A DNA stretch of 64,000 bases from Ianthella basta (GCA_964019415.1 OZ025881.1:3552265-3616264), one strand, 5' to 3'. Shown: positions 21,797 to 34,413, counted from the stretch's first letter. Notes: generated from the sequence alone by a model not told the origin. Program-made: numbers and translations.

Positions 21797-23539
21797 ATGA
21801 CTGTGATCAGCTACTCCCATCTACAGCTGCTCAACATTGTGACAACTGTCACCACAGCAACCCAGCCAGCAATGGGCAATGCCAGTGAAGGAAGGTCTAC
21901 CTATAACAGCTGCATCAGTGACTGGAAAGGACTGAAGAAGGCTTACCTTGATTGTCAGTCCAGTGCCGATGTGGAGAACTCTATCTTCAAATTCTATCCC
22001 AGTGACGCCATCAACTACGGTGTGCTAGTCATGTTCTATGATGTGGGACCACCTCCCAATACCAGCACCAGTGGGAGAAGGGAGTGCTGCCAGAGAGGAA
22101 GCAAGGACTGCATCATTCACTTCATCTACAGGTTCAAGATCTTCAGAGACATATATCCACCACTGCTATATGTTCGAGGAGGTCATGACAAAATCAGCAG
22201 TTTTTCATCATATGGATTAACCCAGCTCTGCTGGTCACCACCACCACCATGCAACAGTAGCTTGATGGGAAAATGCCTGTATGAATTCTCTAATCAGGTA
22301 CAATCCATTTTAAAGAGGCAACATAGATACATCAGTTAAGCTGTATACCAGGGCAAGGTGCAAACATGTTGCATGAACTGTAGCTACATTCATACATATT
22401 TAATGCAGTAACGGTTATTCAACTGATAGTGCACACAATGTCATGCATTCACCCTAAACTGCTTAAATAAGTATATATGACCAATAATTGTAGCATTTCT
22501 TCAGTTTGTAGGTCTGGTACTTGATGAAAACCTTGCAAATGGCCAGGTATTTGCCTATGTATACGATTCTGCCAGACTCTTTCAATCCAACATTCAGAAT
22601 ATTCTAACTGCGTGCCATCTCCATCCTCCTGTTCACTACTGTGGGTCTGTTCCTTGTCCTCTACATGTACCACAGCTGGGGAACAATGAGCACAGTGATG
22701 ACTCACTCACAGATGGCAAGACACATTATGAGGGCCACCATGCTGGCATCATGGGTACTATTTCTGTGGATGGTATTGCACTTCTACAGAACAACAAAAG
22801 TAGCAAGTGATGTTGTTCGAGAGGAAAAACCAGTTAGCCTGTTTCAAGATATTTACACTCCACAGGTGACTTCTGGCTATGTTCAGTTTGGCTCCTTCCT
22901 GACCATACTGCTCGCTGAAGCTCCATTCCTCTTTGTCTACTTCTTCCGCAAGTTCACTGACCTCCACATTAGAAAGCAGCAGCTCTCCAAGACTAAATGT
23001 CATCTGTGCTACTGGATCAGAGTCCTCTGTGACACACTCGGTGGTATCGGTGTGGTGGCAGCTGTCCAGATTGCTTCAGTATACATCTTCTACACTGCAC
23101 TGTTCTTAACAGTGTCACCCATTTTCACTATTGCATGGGTTTTGAACGGGATAGCTTATATTACTGTAGTCAATGTGTGTGCCATGATGCTACTGGAGAT
23201 GGCCACTTCTTGCTGTAAACATGTTCATTTGAAAGAATCTTCAAAGGACTTGCCTTTCTTCTGTTGGGAATGCTCTGCATTGCTCTCAATTACTATGCAG
23301 TTAAGCAAGTGAGGGATGATAAACAGAGCAACCATAACTCCATTTGTGATCTGTTGACATCATTGGTGTCTTCAGTCATTATTGCCATATATGGGTATAT
23401 AGTGAAGAAGCTGTTGTATTGGAAGAAGGAAGGTGTGGGTATGGAAGGGAATGAAGGTTTTCAGACTTTTCAGCAGCTTCAGCCTCCTTCATCAGTGAAT
23501 GACAAAATACAGCACTCCTATAGTTTATATGAATCTTAG
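21797..23539 (+). pseudogene. Array copy 2 (class A), frameshifted, with altered C-terminus
   Basis: Exon 1 (21797-22297, 167 codons) is open, with signal peptide, ectodomain and donor GTACAA. Exon 2 starts at 22505. A 4-base insertion near 22,608 (CTAACTGCGTGCCATC against CTAACTGCCATC) shifts the frame in the first membrane segment. A 1-base deletion near 23,217 (GTAAACATG against GTAAAACATG) restores it, so about 200 residues are misread. The C-terminus is also replaced. After GMEGNE the normal ILES.PLI tail gives way to GFQTFQQLQPP and beyond, where sequence belonging to the adjacent retroelement insertion begins. Confidence 0.85.
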
Positions 23540-24692
23540 TGACAGGTGATGAAATGTGGTGACAGTTGGTGATGTGACCATGAATAACAAATAATATAAA
23601 TATATGAATAACCCTCTCCACATACCCCGTTAAATTCCTTTTAATTTACTGTATATGATGTCACTCGCATCACCAAACTTTATGTCACCCCCCTTTTTCC
23701 CGCCATATTGCCTTATAAATAGTTGTTCCGCACCCATGTTTTGTATACAACTGATGAAGATCTTCAGATTGAAACATCTTGTTCTATTGAATTAATGTTT
23801 CCTGCTGCGATCTGCTCCAGTAATTCTCCTCCCTTCTAGCAACAATACATCATGCAGCAATGAACCTCTACAGCATCACCATGAATAACGTTAAAGTAAC
23901 AATCTTACAGGCAATGAATTTTGTTTGGCAGTAACAGTAGGGAGATCCATTAGTAATCTACTCTAGGAGGGCAGTGTACACCTCAGGCAAGGTTCCCTTC
24001 TCCCTATTCAGTGTGTCTGGGTTCCGTTGTATATGCCAACTCTCCAATAGGCAGCGTGCAGTGGGGTATGGGTGACAGTCAATTACTTCTGACTTAGTGA
24101 GATCCACCAGATGACCTGTTGCGAGGTTGTGCTCTGCGAGGGCTGATGCTGCCACATCTCTATTCTTCAGGGCACGTCTGTGTTCTACCAGCCGGTGTTT
24201 GAGGCTCCAGCCGGTTTGCCTAATGTACACCTTGGAGCATCCATCACAAGGCACGCTGTACACAACCCCCTTCCGTTGGTCCATTGGTACTTGATCCTTG
24301 GGGTGCACAAGTAAGCTGTGAAGAGTGCTTTGTGGGTGGAAAAACACCTTGATTTCTAGTGGTGCAAAAGACCAGCAATGTAAGGGAAAGTCAGGGTTGT
24401 TCTGGACCTCTGGTCATCCATTTCCTGTCTTGGTCTCCTTGGGTGCAAGTGTTTGTGGACGAATCTGGGGGGGGGGGGGGGGGATAGCCGTTCTCTTGCA
24501 GTGCCTCTACAATCTGTTTCTCTTCCTGCACTCTCTCCCCGTCTGAGGATGAAAGAGTGTTGGCTCTGGTCATGAGGGTCCCTACCACAGCTACCTTGTG
24601 TGCCATTGGGTGGTGGGATGTGTAGGAGAGGTATTGGTTGGGGTGTGTGGCCTTCCGATACACCGATGTAGTGACAGTGCCATCACAGTCCC
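23456..24692 (-). mobile_element. Degraded, 5'-truncated Penelope-like retroelement
   Basis: On the minus strand, 24,692 to about 24,480 encodes DGTVTTSVYRKATHPNQYLS, an RT C-terminal motif of Penelope-like elements. 24,347-23,958 encodes a GIY-YIG nuclease region (VVYSVPCDGCSKVYIRQTG, then SLKHRLVEHRRAL). The normal YIG is YIR here. A 14-15 base G run at about 24,469-24,483 and another shift put the two parts in different frames. Near 23,752 lies CTGATGAAGATCTTCAGATT, a typical flank of such elements. The right boundary is inferred where copy 3 homology resumes (about 24,693), the left where copy 2 homology ends (about 23,456). Confidence 0.75.
24469..24483. repeat. Poly-G homopolymer
   Basis: A run of 14-15 G inside the Penelope-like RT relic. 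It breaks that reading frame. Its length is prone to sequencing error. Confidence 0.9.
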
Positions 24693-26317
24693 TGCAATTG
24701 CTGCTCATTGCCATGACAAACATTGCCATAGCAGACCAACTAGTAAACGGTGATGCCAGTACTGAAGGACTGTCCAACCCTGGAGGATGTATCAGTGACT
24801 GGAGAGGACTGAAGAAGGCTTACCTTGACCGTCAGTCCAGTGCTAAAGTGGAGAACTCCATCTTCAACTTCTATCCCGGTGACACCATCAACTACAGTGT
24901 GTTAGCTATGTTCTATGATGTGGGACAACCTCCCAGCACCAGCACCAGTGGGAGAAGAAAGTGCTGCCAGCGAGGAAGCAAGTACTGCATCATTCACTTT
25001 ATCTACAGGTTCAGGATCTTCAGATACATTTCTCCACAGCTGTTACATGTCCGCGCAGGTCATAGAACTTTCAATACCTCCAGATCTAGAGATGCATATG
25101 AGATAGCTCAACTCTGCATGTCACCACCATCACTTTGCAGCAATAGCCAGATGGAGAGGGATCTGCAGGAATTCTCTAAGCAGGTACATTGTAAGTGTTA
25201 TAGCCATACATTAGTATAAAGACATTCCAGCACAACGAGCTGGAATGTGTTCTAGCTGCAGTGTGCACAATGCTATTCAGGCACCAAACTTCTATAGAAT
25301 TCTTTGCAGGTCTGTTGGTTGATGAAAACTTTCTAAACAGCCAGGTATTAGGCTATGTGTATAGTGCTTCTAGAACCACTCGACACAGTTTTGCAAGTGC
25401 ATGTTCTAACTGCCATCCCCATCCTCCTGTTTGCCACTGTGGGCCTGTTCCTGGTCCTCTACATGCATCACAGCTGGGGAACAATGAGCACAGTGAAGCA
25501 CCACAGCTGGGGAGTGGTGGGTACAGTGATGGCTCACTCACAAGTGGCCAGACACATTTTGCGGTCCACCATGTTGGCATCATGGATACTGTTTCTGTGG
25601 ATGACAGTGACGTTCTACACAGTATCAAGAGAAATGGCAGTTGCAGTACAAGATGAAAAACCACTTAGATTGTTCCGAGATATTTATGCTCCACAGGTGA
25701 CTGCAAGCTATGTTCAGTTTGGCTCCTTCCTGGCCATACTGCTCCTTGAAGCTTCCTTCCTCTTTGTCTACTTCTTCCACAATTGCAAGTCCACTAAACT
25801 CTACAACAGGAAGCAGCAGCTTTCCAAGACTGACTGTCATCTGTGCTACTGGATCACAGTCCTCTGAGACACATTCAGTGGTGTATGTTTGGTGGCAGCT
25901 TCACAACATACTGCAGTATACCTCTTCTATATTGCACTGAATTTGATAGTGTCACCAATATTTACAATTGCATGGGTCATTAATGGTGCAGCTTACATTC
26001 TTGTAGGCATTGTGTGTATAGCAATACTTTTCCAGATGGTCAGCTCTTGCTGTAAAGCATGTTCATTTGAAAGGATCATCAAAGGACTGGCCTTCCTTCT
26101 GTTGGGGCTACTCTGCTTTGCCATAAACTACTATGTAGCTGAAGAACTGAGGGAAGACAAACAGGGCAGCCATAATTCCATTCGTGGTCTGCTGACATCA
26201 CTGGTGTCTTCAGTCATTATTGCCATATATGGGTATATAGTGAAGAAGCTGCTGTGGACACAATTTGATTTTTACATGAACACTGGCCAGAGGGCTGTAT
26301 TACCAGATACACTTTAG
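24638..26317 (+). pseudogene. Array copy 3 (class B), chimeric start and disabled exon 2
   Basis: The family-derived part of exon 1 begins at about 24,693 (LQLLLIAMTNIAIADQ) and ends at 25183. The normal first 8-9 residues are replaced by antisense Penelope-like sequence that stays in frame (MGCVAFRYTDVVTVPSQS). The exon 2 acceptor (TTTCTTCAG) has been lost by a deletion, leaving TTCTTTGCAGGTCTG. A 4-base insertion near 25,400 shifts frame. CTCTGA at about 25,862-25,867 replaces CTCTGT. The tail after KKLL (26,255) is fused to intergenic array sequence (WTQFDFYMNTGQ), which removes the dileucine motif. Exon 2 has a tandem HHSWGTMSTVKHHSWGVVGTV, joining class A and class B versions of one segment. 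Confidence 0.85.
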
Positions 26318-26700
26318 AATTAATGTAGTACACTGCAATTGGGGCATGGCTTATGGATTTCATGCACAGTTCTTGATAGCAAGGGTGGCTATAGCTAGTT
26401 ATGCAATTGTCTATCTATTTCCTTTGCAACAGAGTATATTTTAATGGTTAATGTTAATGATCACACAGGTTGAAACTACATATTGTGCACACCTACAATA
26501 TCACTAGCCATTTTCAGTGTTAAGTCAATTCATGTCATCTCAGAGATATACATTTTGGGAATAATCAAGTTAAAAGTGAAGGGAAAGGCCACCAGTCTGT
26601 TATACAATAAGATCATTGTAAAAACAATGTTCAGTACAAATTGTTATTCATCTCTGAGGTACATTTTGGGAATGACCAAGTCATTAGTGACAATAGGAAA
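26318..26700. repeat. Array intergenic unit between copies 3 and 4
   Basis: It matches the sequence before copy 1 (about 17,900-18,420) and after copies 5, 10 and 13 (ATTTCATGCACAGTTC, CAACAGAGTATATTTTAA, ACATTTTGGGAATAATCAAG). It then joins the class A promoter block at about 26,630. No gene is seen. Confidence 0.7.
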
Positions 26701-26707
26701 GCCAACC

Positions 26708-26732
26708 TATAAATAACAAGCCATTTTTCAGT
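26708..26732 (+). promoter_or_regulatory. Core promoter of copy 4 (TATA plus initiator)
   Basis: TATAAATA at 26708-26715 and TCAGT at 26728-26732. The initiator A lies 22 bp from the first T of TATA and 83 bp before the ATG. Equivalent elements precede copies 6, 9, 11 and 14. Confidence 0.55.
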
Positions 26733-26812
26733 ATAACACTGCACTGTATATGACAGGTTTCAAACCAGTGGAGAAATAGTTATAGACTGCCTTATTTCTG
26801 AGCACAAAGACT

Positions 26813-28511
26813 ATGATCAGCTACTCCCATCAACTGCTGCTCATCATCGTGACAACTGTCACCACAGCAACCCAGCCAGCAAGGGGCAATGCCAGTGAAG
26901 GAAGGTTCAACTCTAACGGATGCATCAGTGACTGGAGAGGACTGAAGAAGGCTTACCTTGATTGTCAGTCCAGTGCTGATGTGGAGAACTCCATCTTCAA
27001 CTTCTATCCCAGTGATGCCATCAACTACGGTGTGCTGGTCATGTTCTATGATGTGAGACCACCTCCCAACACCAGCACCAGTGGGAGAAGGGAGTGCTGC
27101 CAGAGAGGAAGCAAGGACTGCATCATTCACTTCATCTACAGGTTCCGGATCTTCAGAGACATATATCCACCACTGCTATATGTTCGTGCAGGTCATAATA
27201 ACATGGACAGTGTTTCATCATATGAATTAACCCAACTCTGTTGGTCGCCACCACCACTCTGCGACAACAGCTTGATGGAGAAATGCCTGTATGAGTTCTC
27301 TAAGCAGGTACAGTTGATTTTAGAGAGGCAACATAGATGCATCAGTTAAGTTATATACCAGGGCAAGGTGCCAACATGTTGCATGAACTGTAGCTACATG
27401 CATACATATTTAATGCAGCAGCTGCTATCTAACTGAATATTATGCACACAAAATTATGCAATCACCCTAAACTGCGTAATTAAAGATGTGAATAATGATT
27501 GTTGCATTTCTTCAGTTTGTAGGTCTGGTACTTGATGAAAACCTTGCAAATGGCCAGGTATTGACATACGTATACAGTTCTTCCAGAGTCTTTCGATCCA
27601 GCATTCAGGGTACCCTAACTGCCATCCCCATCCTCCTGTTTGCGACTGTGGGCCTGTTCCTGGTCCTCTACATGCACCACAGCTGGGGAACAATGAGCAC
27701 AGTGATGACTCACTCACAGATGGCAAGACACATCATGAGGGCCACCATGCTGGCATCATGGGTACTATTTCTGTGGATGATGTTGCACTTCTACAGAACA
27801 ACAAAAGTAGCAAGTGATGTTGTTCGAGAGGAAAAACCAGTTAGCCTGTTTCAAGATATTTACACTCCACAGGTGACTGCTGGGTATGTTCAGTTTGGCT
27901 CCTTCCTGGCCATATTGCTCTTTGAAGTTCCTTTCCTCATTGTGTACTTCTTCCGCAAGTTCACTAAACTCCACCACAGGAAGCAGCAGCTATTCAAGAC
28001 TAACTGTCATCAGTGCTACTGGATCACAGTCCTCTGTGACACACTCGGTGGTATCGGTGTGGTGGCAGCTGTCCAGATTGCTTCAGTATACATCTTCTAT
28101 ATTGCACTGTTCTTAACAGTGTCACCCATTTTCACTATTGTATGGGTTATGAACACGATAGCCAATATTACTGCAGGCACTGTGTGTGTAATGATGCTAC
28201 TGGAGATGGTCAGCTCTTGCTGTAAAACATGTTCATTTCATAGAATCTTCAAAGGACTGGCCTTTCTTCTGTTGGGCATGCTCTGCATTGCTCTCAATTA
28301 CTATGCAGTTGAGCAAGTGAGGGATGATAAACAGAGCAACCATAACTCCATTCGTGATCTGTTGACATCACTGGTGTCTTCAGTCATTATTGCCATATAT
28401 GGGTATATAATGAAGAAGCTGTTGTATGAGAAGAAGGAAGGTGTGGGTATGGAAGGGAATGAAATCTTGGAATCGGCACCACTGACTCAGAAAGAACGGA
28501 AAATTCCATAA
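26813..28511 (+). CDS. Array copy 4 (class A), intact signal-peptide 7-TM membrane protein
   Basis: Exon 1 is 26813-27307 (165 codons), intron 27308-27515, exon 2 27516-28511 (331 codons plus TAA). Donor CAG|GTACAG and acceptor TTTCTTCAG join in phase 0, giving 496 residues. Residues 1-22 form a signal peptide. The ectodomain to about residue 197 has conserved Cys (GCISDWRG, RRECCQRGSKDC, QLCWSPPPLC) and a glycosylation site PNTST. Seven hydrophobic segments are estimated at 198-218, 242-259, 290-311, 343-365, 370-397, 408-429 and 446-465. The loop after segment 5 is Cys-rich (SSCCKTC). The tail reads ESAPLT, so the PLI dileucine of its paralogues is lost. The usual upstream Met is AAG here, so the second Met is the start. 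The architecture resembles an N-out 7-TM receptor or an endolysosomal membrane protein. I do not recognise the family. Confidence 0.85.
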
Positions 28512-29111
28512 TGTTTGATTATATTGACATGTTGTAAGCCTGCATTGCTTGTGTGTCCTATACAGTACATTAGTTTGGGTGTCGTAAAGAGCATGCTGTG
28601 TATCTTATTGTAAGAAACGTAACGCACATTTTCGTTGTTCGGGATAATCTCCTTCAATTCTGGACGAAACGTCACGAAACTTGGTAGGATTACGAAGGGG
28701 CGTGCTGTGAGTAACCTCCCCGAGCCGACATTGGTTTAAGGTCGTTCCGTCTTATTTCTTGCCACTTTTACGGTCACCGCCGTATCTAAGAGAGAGGGAA
28801 AAGATCGTGATTCGTTTTCCAGAAACTCCTCCTTCAATTTCCCACCAATCTTCGCCGAACTTGGAAGTGTATATCACGGCAATAGGGGGGTGATCTAAGG
28901 TGGGTAGCGCCTTGGCCGCTGAACTTTTTTAGACGAAATGGACTAATAAAACAGAAGATACAGGCTTTGTGGATTACGGCCTAGAAACACGAGGATTTAC
29001 GGAAAGCATCATAAAATTAACGTTTTGATTAGCGATGTAACTAGCTATAGTATAAATGAAACACAATCGCTCACGCGCCTTCTTCGAACGAAATAGCTGC
29101 AAATGGGCTCC

Positions 29112-30120
29112 TCATTTAGTTGCTAAGGAAACTAGGACATACAGTGGTTAATACGCTCTTCTTTCGCATGGGTCATGTAAACCACCTGTCCGTGGCTTCG
29201 AGATACCTAAGGTACGCAAGCGAAGCTCTCAGTTATCGAAGAAGAGTTATGACGCTAAGCGAAAGTGCACTTCAAAACGTCAAGAGCTTATGGACGAAAA
29301 CAGTGAGCCACAGCAAGCAAATCAACACATAGAAGCACATGAGAAACAATCTACACAGAGCTTGACACAGGTGGGTATTAAATTAAGCAGCTTCTTAGTT
29401 TCTGAAGCCAACATATAGCTATCTACTTCCACTATCCCTTTCAACTCATGCATTTGTTCAGGAAGCATGTCAATCCAGGAGAAAACAACATGATTTATCT
29501 CCCACTTCTCATAACATGTGCTAGAAAGATGAGGTGCAGATATAGCCTTCGAATAGCTGCAATAGGTGCATCCACCGCTGCCTGTGCCAATAATGCACCT
29601 GAGGAACCATCTTCACTACCTGTCCAAGGCTTACAGATGCCTAATGTACGAAAGCGGCGCTCTCAGTTATCAAAGAATAGTTATGATGCCAAGCGAATGT
29701 GCACTTCAAGAAGTGATCAAGAGCTTATGGACGGAAACCATGAAGCACAGCAAGCAAATCAACACATAGAAGCTACCTGTTATGCACCTGAGGAACAATC
29801 ATCACTGTGTTTGACACAGGTGGGTGTGATGCTTATGGTTCTGAAATTCTGGACCTGGTTTTGATATAATTTTAGCTTCTCTATTCTCCTCATCCTTGCA
29901 TCTATTCAGGCAGCAAATCAATCCGCAAGGAGTGAATGTGATTTGACGAGGCCAAGATGTAGCATTCGATTAGCTGCGAGAGGTACATACACTACTACCT
30001 GTGCCAATAATGCACTTGAAGAACAGTCTACACAGTGCTTGCCACAGGTGTGTGAGATGACTATGACACTGCAGTAATAAATGCATGTTCTGTTAATATA
30101 ATGCATGCATCTGTTCAGGT
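29112..30120 (+). other. Helitron 5' region with repeated small exons
   Basis: Two diverged copies of a segment lie at about 29,200-29,380 and 29,640-29,830. Each gives a basic peptide (VRKRRSQLSKNSYDAKR in the second). Shorter related blocks lie at 29,940-30,050 and 30,170-30,240. Three blocks end in a CACAG|GTG donor-like site, and each next block begins after an ATTTGTTCAG, CTATTCAG or CTGTTCAG acceptor-like site. This suggests internally duplicated exons upstream of the Rep ORF. The basic runs could act as a nuclear-localisation or DNA-binding tail. Confidence 0.55.
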
Positions 30121-33100
30121 ACCGAATTAGTCCAGGAGGAATGGAAGGGAATCATTCAGCACTTCAGCTACAGGGATGAGGCCGAGAAGTGGCCTTAGAT
30201 CAACTGCTGCAAGAGGTGCATCCACTGCTGCCCGTATCTGTGATGTGGCGAATTTTGAAGAGGCTCTGGTTCCAGAAATTCTCCAATCTCACTATTGTGG
30301 CTCACTCTTTGCCAATACCTGTGCGCACTGTTCTGCATACAGGTGGCCTCATGATCGAGAAACATTTTGCTGCAAGAAGGGAACAGTGAGGGTGGAGCCA
30401 GTACCACCTCCACCAAATGACATGAGATCACTTTTTGACTCAACCCCTTCAGGACAGTCTTTCCTCAACTCAGTGAGAGCATACAGCAATGCACTAGCCC
30501 TGGCATCACTTGGTTGCAAGGAAGTTCAGACATCAGGATTCAACCCTACTTTCACTATTGAGGGAAAGCTCTCCCACAGGATTGGGTCTTTGCTACCACA
30601 TAAGAATGAACACCCAAAGTTTGCACAGTTGTTTTTCCATAACACTGAGAATCAGGTACAGAACAGGGTTTCCCATCTCACTAACCTGGACCCTGATGTT
30701 GTTGGCCAACTCCAAAATACTCGGCATGAGCATAACAGTTATGTTCAAGCCTTTAAGAGTGCCATTGAGATTACAAGGCTTCATGATGTGCAACTCATTC
30801 TTCATGCTGACAAGTGCATGAAGCCAAGCAATGAGCATGGCAGAAGGTATAACCTGCCTGTGTCCAGTGAAGTGGCTGCCTTGGTGCCCGGTGACTGCTG
30901 GCAATCTTGATGTCATTCTTCATTGCAGAGAGGGTGGGCTACGCAGAATCAGTACCCTCCACCGGTCATATGATCCTCTGCATTATGTTATCCCTTCCCC
31001 AAATGGTACATATGGATGGCAGCTTGGACTCAAGCGAACTACCAACCAGACTTTGACTGCATCAGATTTCTATGCTTTCGCTTGCAGGTGCGAGCAAATG
31101 ATTTCAACATCCTAATGAGAGTTCGCAGGCTGATGCAGCAGTATGCTGTGGACCAGTGGGCAATAATTGAAGGATTCCAAATGGAGTGGGTGCGCAGAAA
31201 TCAGAAGACCATTCGTGCGGAAACGTACCAGGGACTAATTGATGCCCAGGAACAAGGAGATTTGGTCAATGCTGGTAGGAAAGTCATCTTGCCCCTTACT
31301 GTGTATGGATCCCCTTGCTTTTACTGTGAAGCATTTTAGAATGCCATGGCCATTGTGAGAACCCTTGGGAAGCCTGACATTTTCATCACATTCACATGTA
31401 ATCCCAGATGGAAAGAGATCAAGGAAGCACTCCACCCTGGTGAGCAACCACATGATCGCCCTGACATTGCATGTAGGGTCTTCAAGCAGAAGTACGATGC
31501 TCTCATGAATGACTTGATCTAGAAAGAAGTCCTCAGCCGAGTTTTGGCACACACTGCAACAGTGGAGTTTCAGAAGCGAGGTTTGCCCCATGTGCACATC
31601 CTTCTTATCATGGAGGAAGCCAGCAAGCCTAGAACACCAGAGGCCATTGACAGCATTGTCTGTGCTGAACTTCCAGATAAAGCTGTCAATCCTGAACTAC
31701 ACAGAGTCATCACAAGTAACAATGTGCATGGACCATGTGGTGTCATCAATCCTAACAGTCCTTGCATGGATGGTTTAGGTAGAGAATGACGGTGCACAAA
31801 GGACTTTCCAAAGAAGTTTCGGAATCACACAACTGTCTCACTAGATTCCTATCCTGAGTATCGCCGTAGATCACCCATCAATGGAGGCTTCACACATAGC
31901 ATGCAAGTCAAGGGCGCTGATTTTGTGCTGGACAATTCCTTTGTGGTGCCTTACAACCCTCTACTCTCTCTCCGGTATGAAGCACACATCAATGTAGAAA
32001 TTGTTCACTCAGTGCAGGCTGTGAAATACCTCTACAAGTATGTCACGAAAGGCCAAGACCGGATCATCATGTGCCTTGAAGGTGAAGACACTTCTGCTAA
32101 TGATGAGGTGGAACAGTTTCTCAATGCACGTTACATTTCAGCCAGTGAAGCTTTCTGGAGGCTGTATGGCTTTGAGATTCACCGCAAGCATCCAGCAGTG
32201 GAAAAGCTACCGTATCACCTTCCCAATGAGCAGACAGTTGTGTTTGCTGAAAGTCATGCAGAGGATGCTGTTAGGAATGGCCCACCTGTCACTAAGCTGA
32301 TTGCATTCTTTCTGACAAATCAGCAGGATCCTGGGGCTTACCATATCACATACCCCCATTTCCCCCAGTTCTTCACATGGAACCAGAAGGAGCATAGGTG
32401 GCAACGACTGAAGAGAAGGCAACACAGTAATAGCAGTAACCCCAGCGAAGTTTCATCAGACACCATTGGATGCATTCCCACTATCTCTCTGAGTCCTAAA
32501 CAGGCTGAGCTTTACTATTTGCGTTTACCTCTTCACCATAAGGCTGATGCTGTGAGTTATGAGGATTTGCGAACAGTTAATGGGGAGGTGTGTCCTACTT
32601 ACCAAGAAGCGTGCCATCATTTGGGACTATTGAGTGATGATACTGAGAAAGATGCGGTTATTGAAGAAGCAGCATCCATTCAATTTGGAGCTCAACTACG
32701 CCATGTCTTTGCTACCATCCTCATGTACTCAAGGCCAGCTGATCCAATCAGATTCTGGGAAAAACACCAAGTGGAACTCTGCCGTGATTTCATGATTCGA
32801 GATCATGTAAGTGAGCTTACACCATCGATAGTCAATGAAGTCCTCTTTGAGCTCCAAGACCATTTGGAAGGCAATGGACTGGATCTTCAACGTGACTTCC
32901 AGCTGCCGAGGCCTGATGCAAATATTGTTTCCACTGCAGCCATTCCAAGAGTTATTCGTGAGGAGACTAACTATGTGGACCGTCTGCAGAGGTTTGTGAG
33001 TGATTCCTTGCCACTGTTAAACTTTGAGCAGAGACAAGCGTTTAATGCAGTACTGGCATCTGTTGAAGGTGAAACTGATGAGCTCTTTGGGCTTGATGCC

Positions 33101-34413
33101 ACTGGTGGTACCTGCAAGACCTTCACCCTCAACTTGATCCTAGCTGCAGTTTGTGTGCAAAGGAAGATTGCACTTGCAACAGCCATGCCAGGTATCACAG
33201 CCACACTGCTGCACAACGGACGGACTGTCCATAGTCAGTGCAAAGTGCCTATCAACATCATGGAAGATTCCACCTGCAATATGTCACCCTGTGAGTCTAC
33301 AGCTGAGCTCTTTCGGCAAGCAAAACTTCTCATCATTGATGAGGTCTCCATGGGCAACCGCTTCATTTTTGAGGCCATTGACAGGACTTTGCAAGACATT
33401 TGAGAGGACAGCAGGCTCTTTGGTGGCATAACAGTTGTTTTCGCTGGTGACTGGAGGCAAATTTTGCCAGTTGTTCGACATGGTGGCAGAGAATAGGTAG
33501 TCCATCTCTGCCTAAAGAGTTCCTACATCTGGGAGCATGTCCAGAACATGAAACTGGTGGAGAACATGCGCGTGAACAAGTTGGCTGGTGGCACTAACAC
33601 TGAGGAGGAGTTTGCACAGTATCTACACGACATTGGCGATGGAAAGCTACCTGTCAACAGAGACATCGGTCATTTCAAGGTACGCATCCCTGATGACTTG
33701 GTTGCTGAGTCATCAAGGTTGATGATTTGTGCCAGTTTGTATTTGAAGATCTTGACGTGCATCATCAGGACCCAGCCTGGCTATGTTCTAGAGCCATCAT
33801 CTGCCCAACAAATACGGGAGTGGACAGAGTCAATGACATGATGATGTCAGTGTTTCCAGGTGTTGCGAGGGAGGACCTGAGCTCTGATTCTGTGGAGGAA
33901 AATGAACACCAATTTCCACTGGAGTTCATCAATCAGCTTACCCCCTCTGGGTTGCCACCACATCGGCTGGTACTGAAGAAGAATTGGAGCATCATGCTAC
34001 TCCGAAATATAGATCCTGTAAACGGTCACTGTAATGGAACACGTTACACACTCCAGCAGCTTAATGCACATGTACTTGATGCTGTTGTAGCCACTGGTCC
34101 TCATGCTGGTAAAAGGATTTTCATTCCTCTCATTCCAATGGCTCCATCTGGCAATACATTCCCATTCCAGATGATTCGTCGACAGTTCCCTGTAAGACCT
34201 GCTTTTGCAATAACGTCCAACAAGGGCCAGGGCCAGACTTTGCAGAGGGTAGGCCTCTACCTTGAGAAACCCTTTTACAGTCATGGTCAATATTATGTGG
34301 CGAACAGTAGAGTGGGGTCCAGTCAAGATCTGAAAGTTGTTGCTGTCAGTTCTGAATACACAGGGTATAAAGGAATTTATACAGACAATGTTGTATATCA
34401 TGAAGTGTTGTAA
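30121..34413 (+). pseudogene. Helitron RepHel (HUH Rep nuclease plus PIF1-type helicase), degenerate
   Basis: N-terminal part, 30176-30910: Cys-rich (CAHCSAY, FCCKKG). The frame shifts near 30,890 and again near 31,090. Rep motifs: RGLPHVHILLIM near 31,580 (HUH) and AVKYLYKYVTKGQDR near 32,020 (catalytic Tyr region). Helicase motifs in 31901-33403: Walker A is LDATGGTCKT, where the usual GTGKT Gly is Cys; Walker B is LLIIDEVSM. Later helicase motifs are VFAGDWRQILPVV near 33,435 and AFAITSNKGQGQTL near 34,205. In-frame stops occur at 31337-31339, 31520-31522, 31787-31789, 33401-33403 and 33494-33496, and another shift near 33,725. The protein would replicate the element by rolling circle in the nucleus. 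This copy cannot make it whole. Confidence 0.9.

Noticed and set aside
26312-28600. Third exon or intron at the CCACAG|GTGACT text in exon 2 of array genes
   Set aside because: It resembles a donor, but the frame is open through it in all intact copies and no matching acceptor with in-phase sequence follows.
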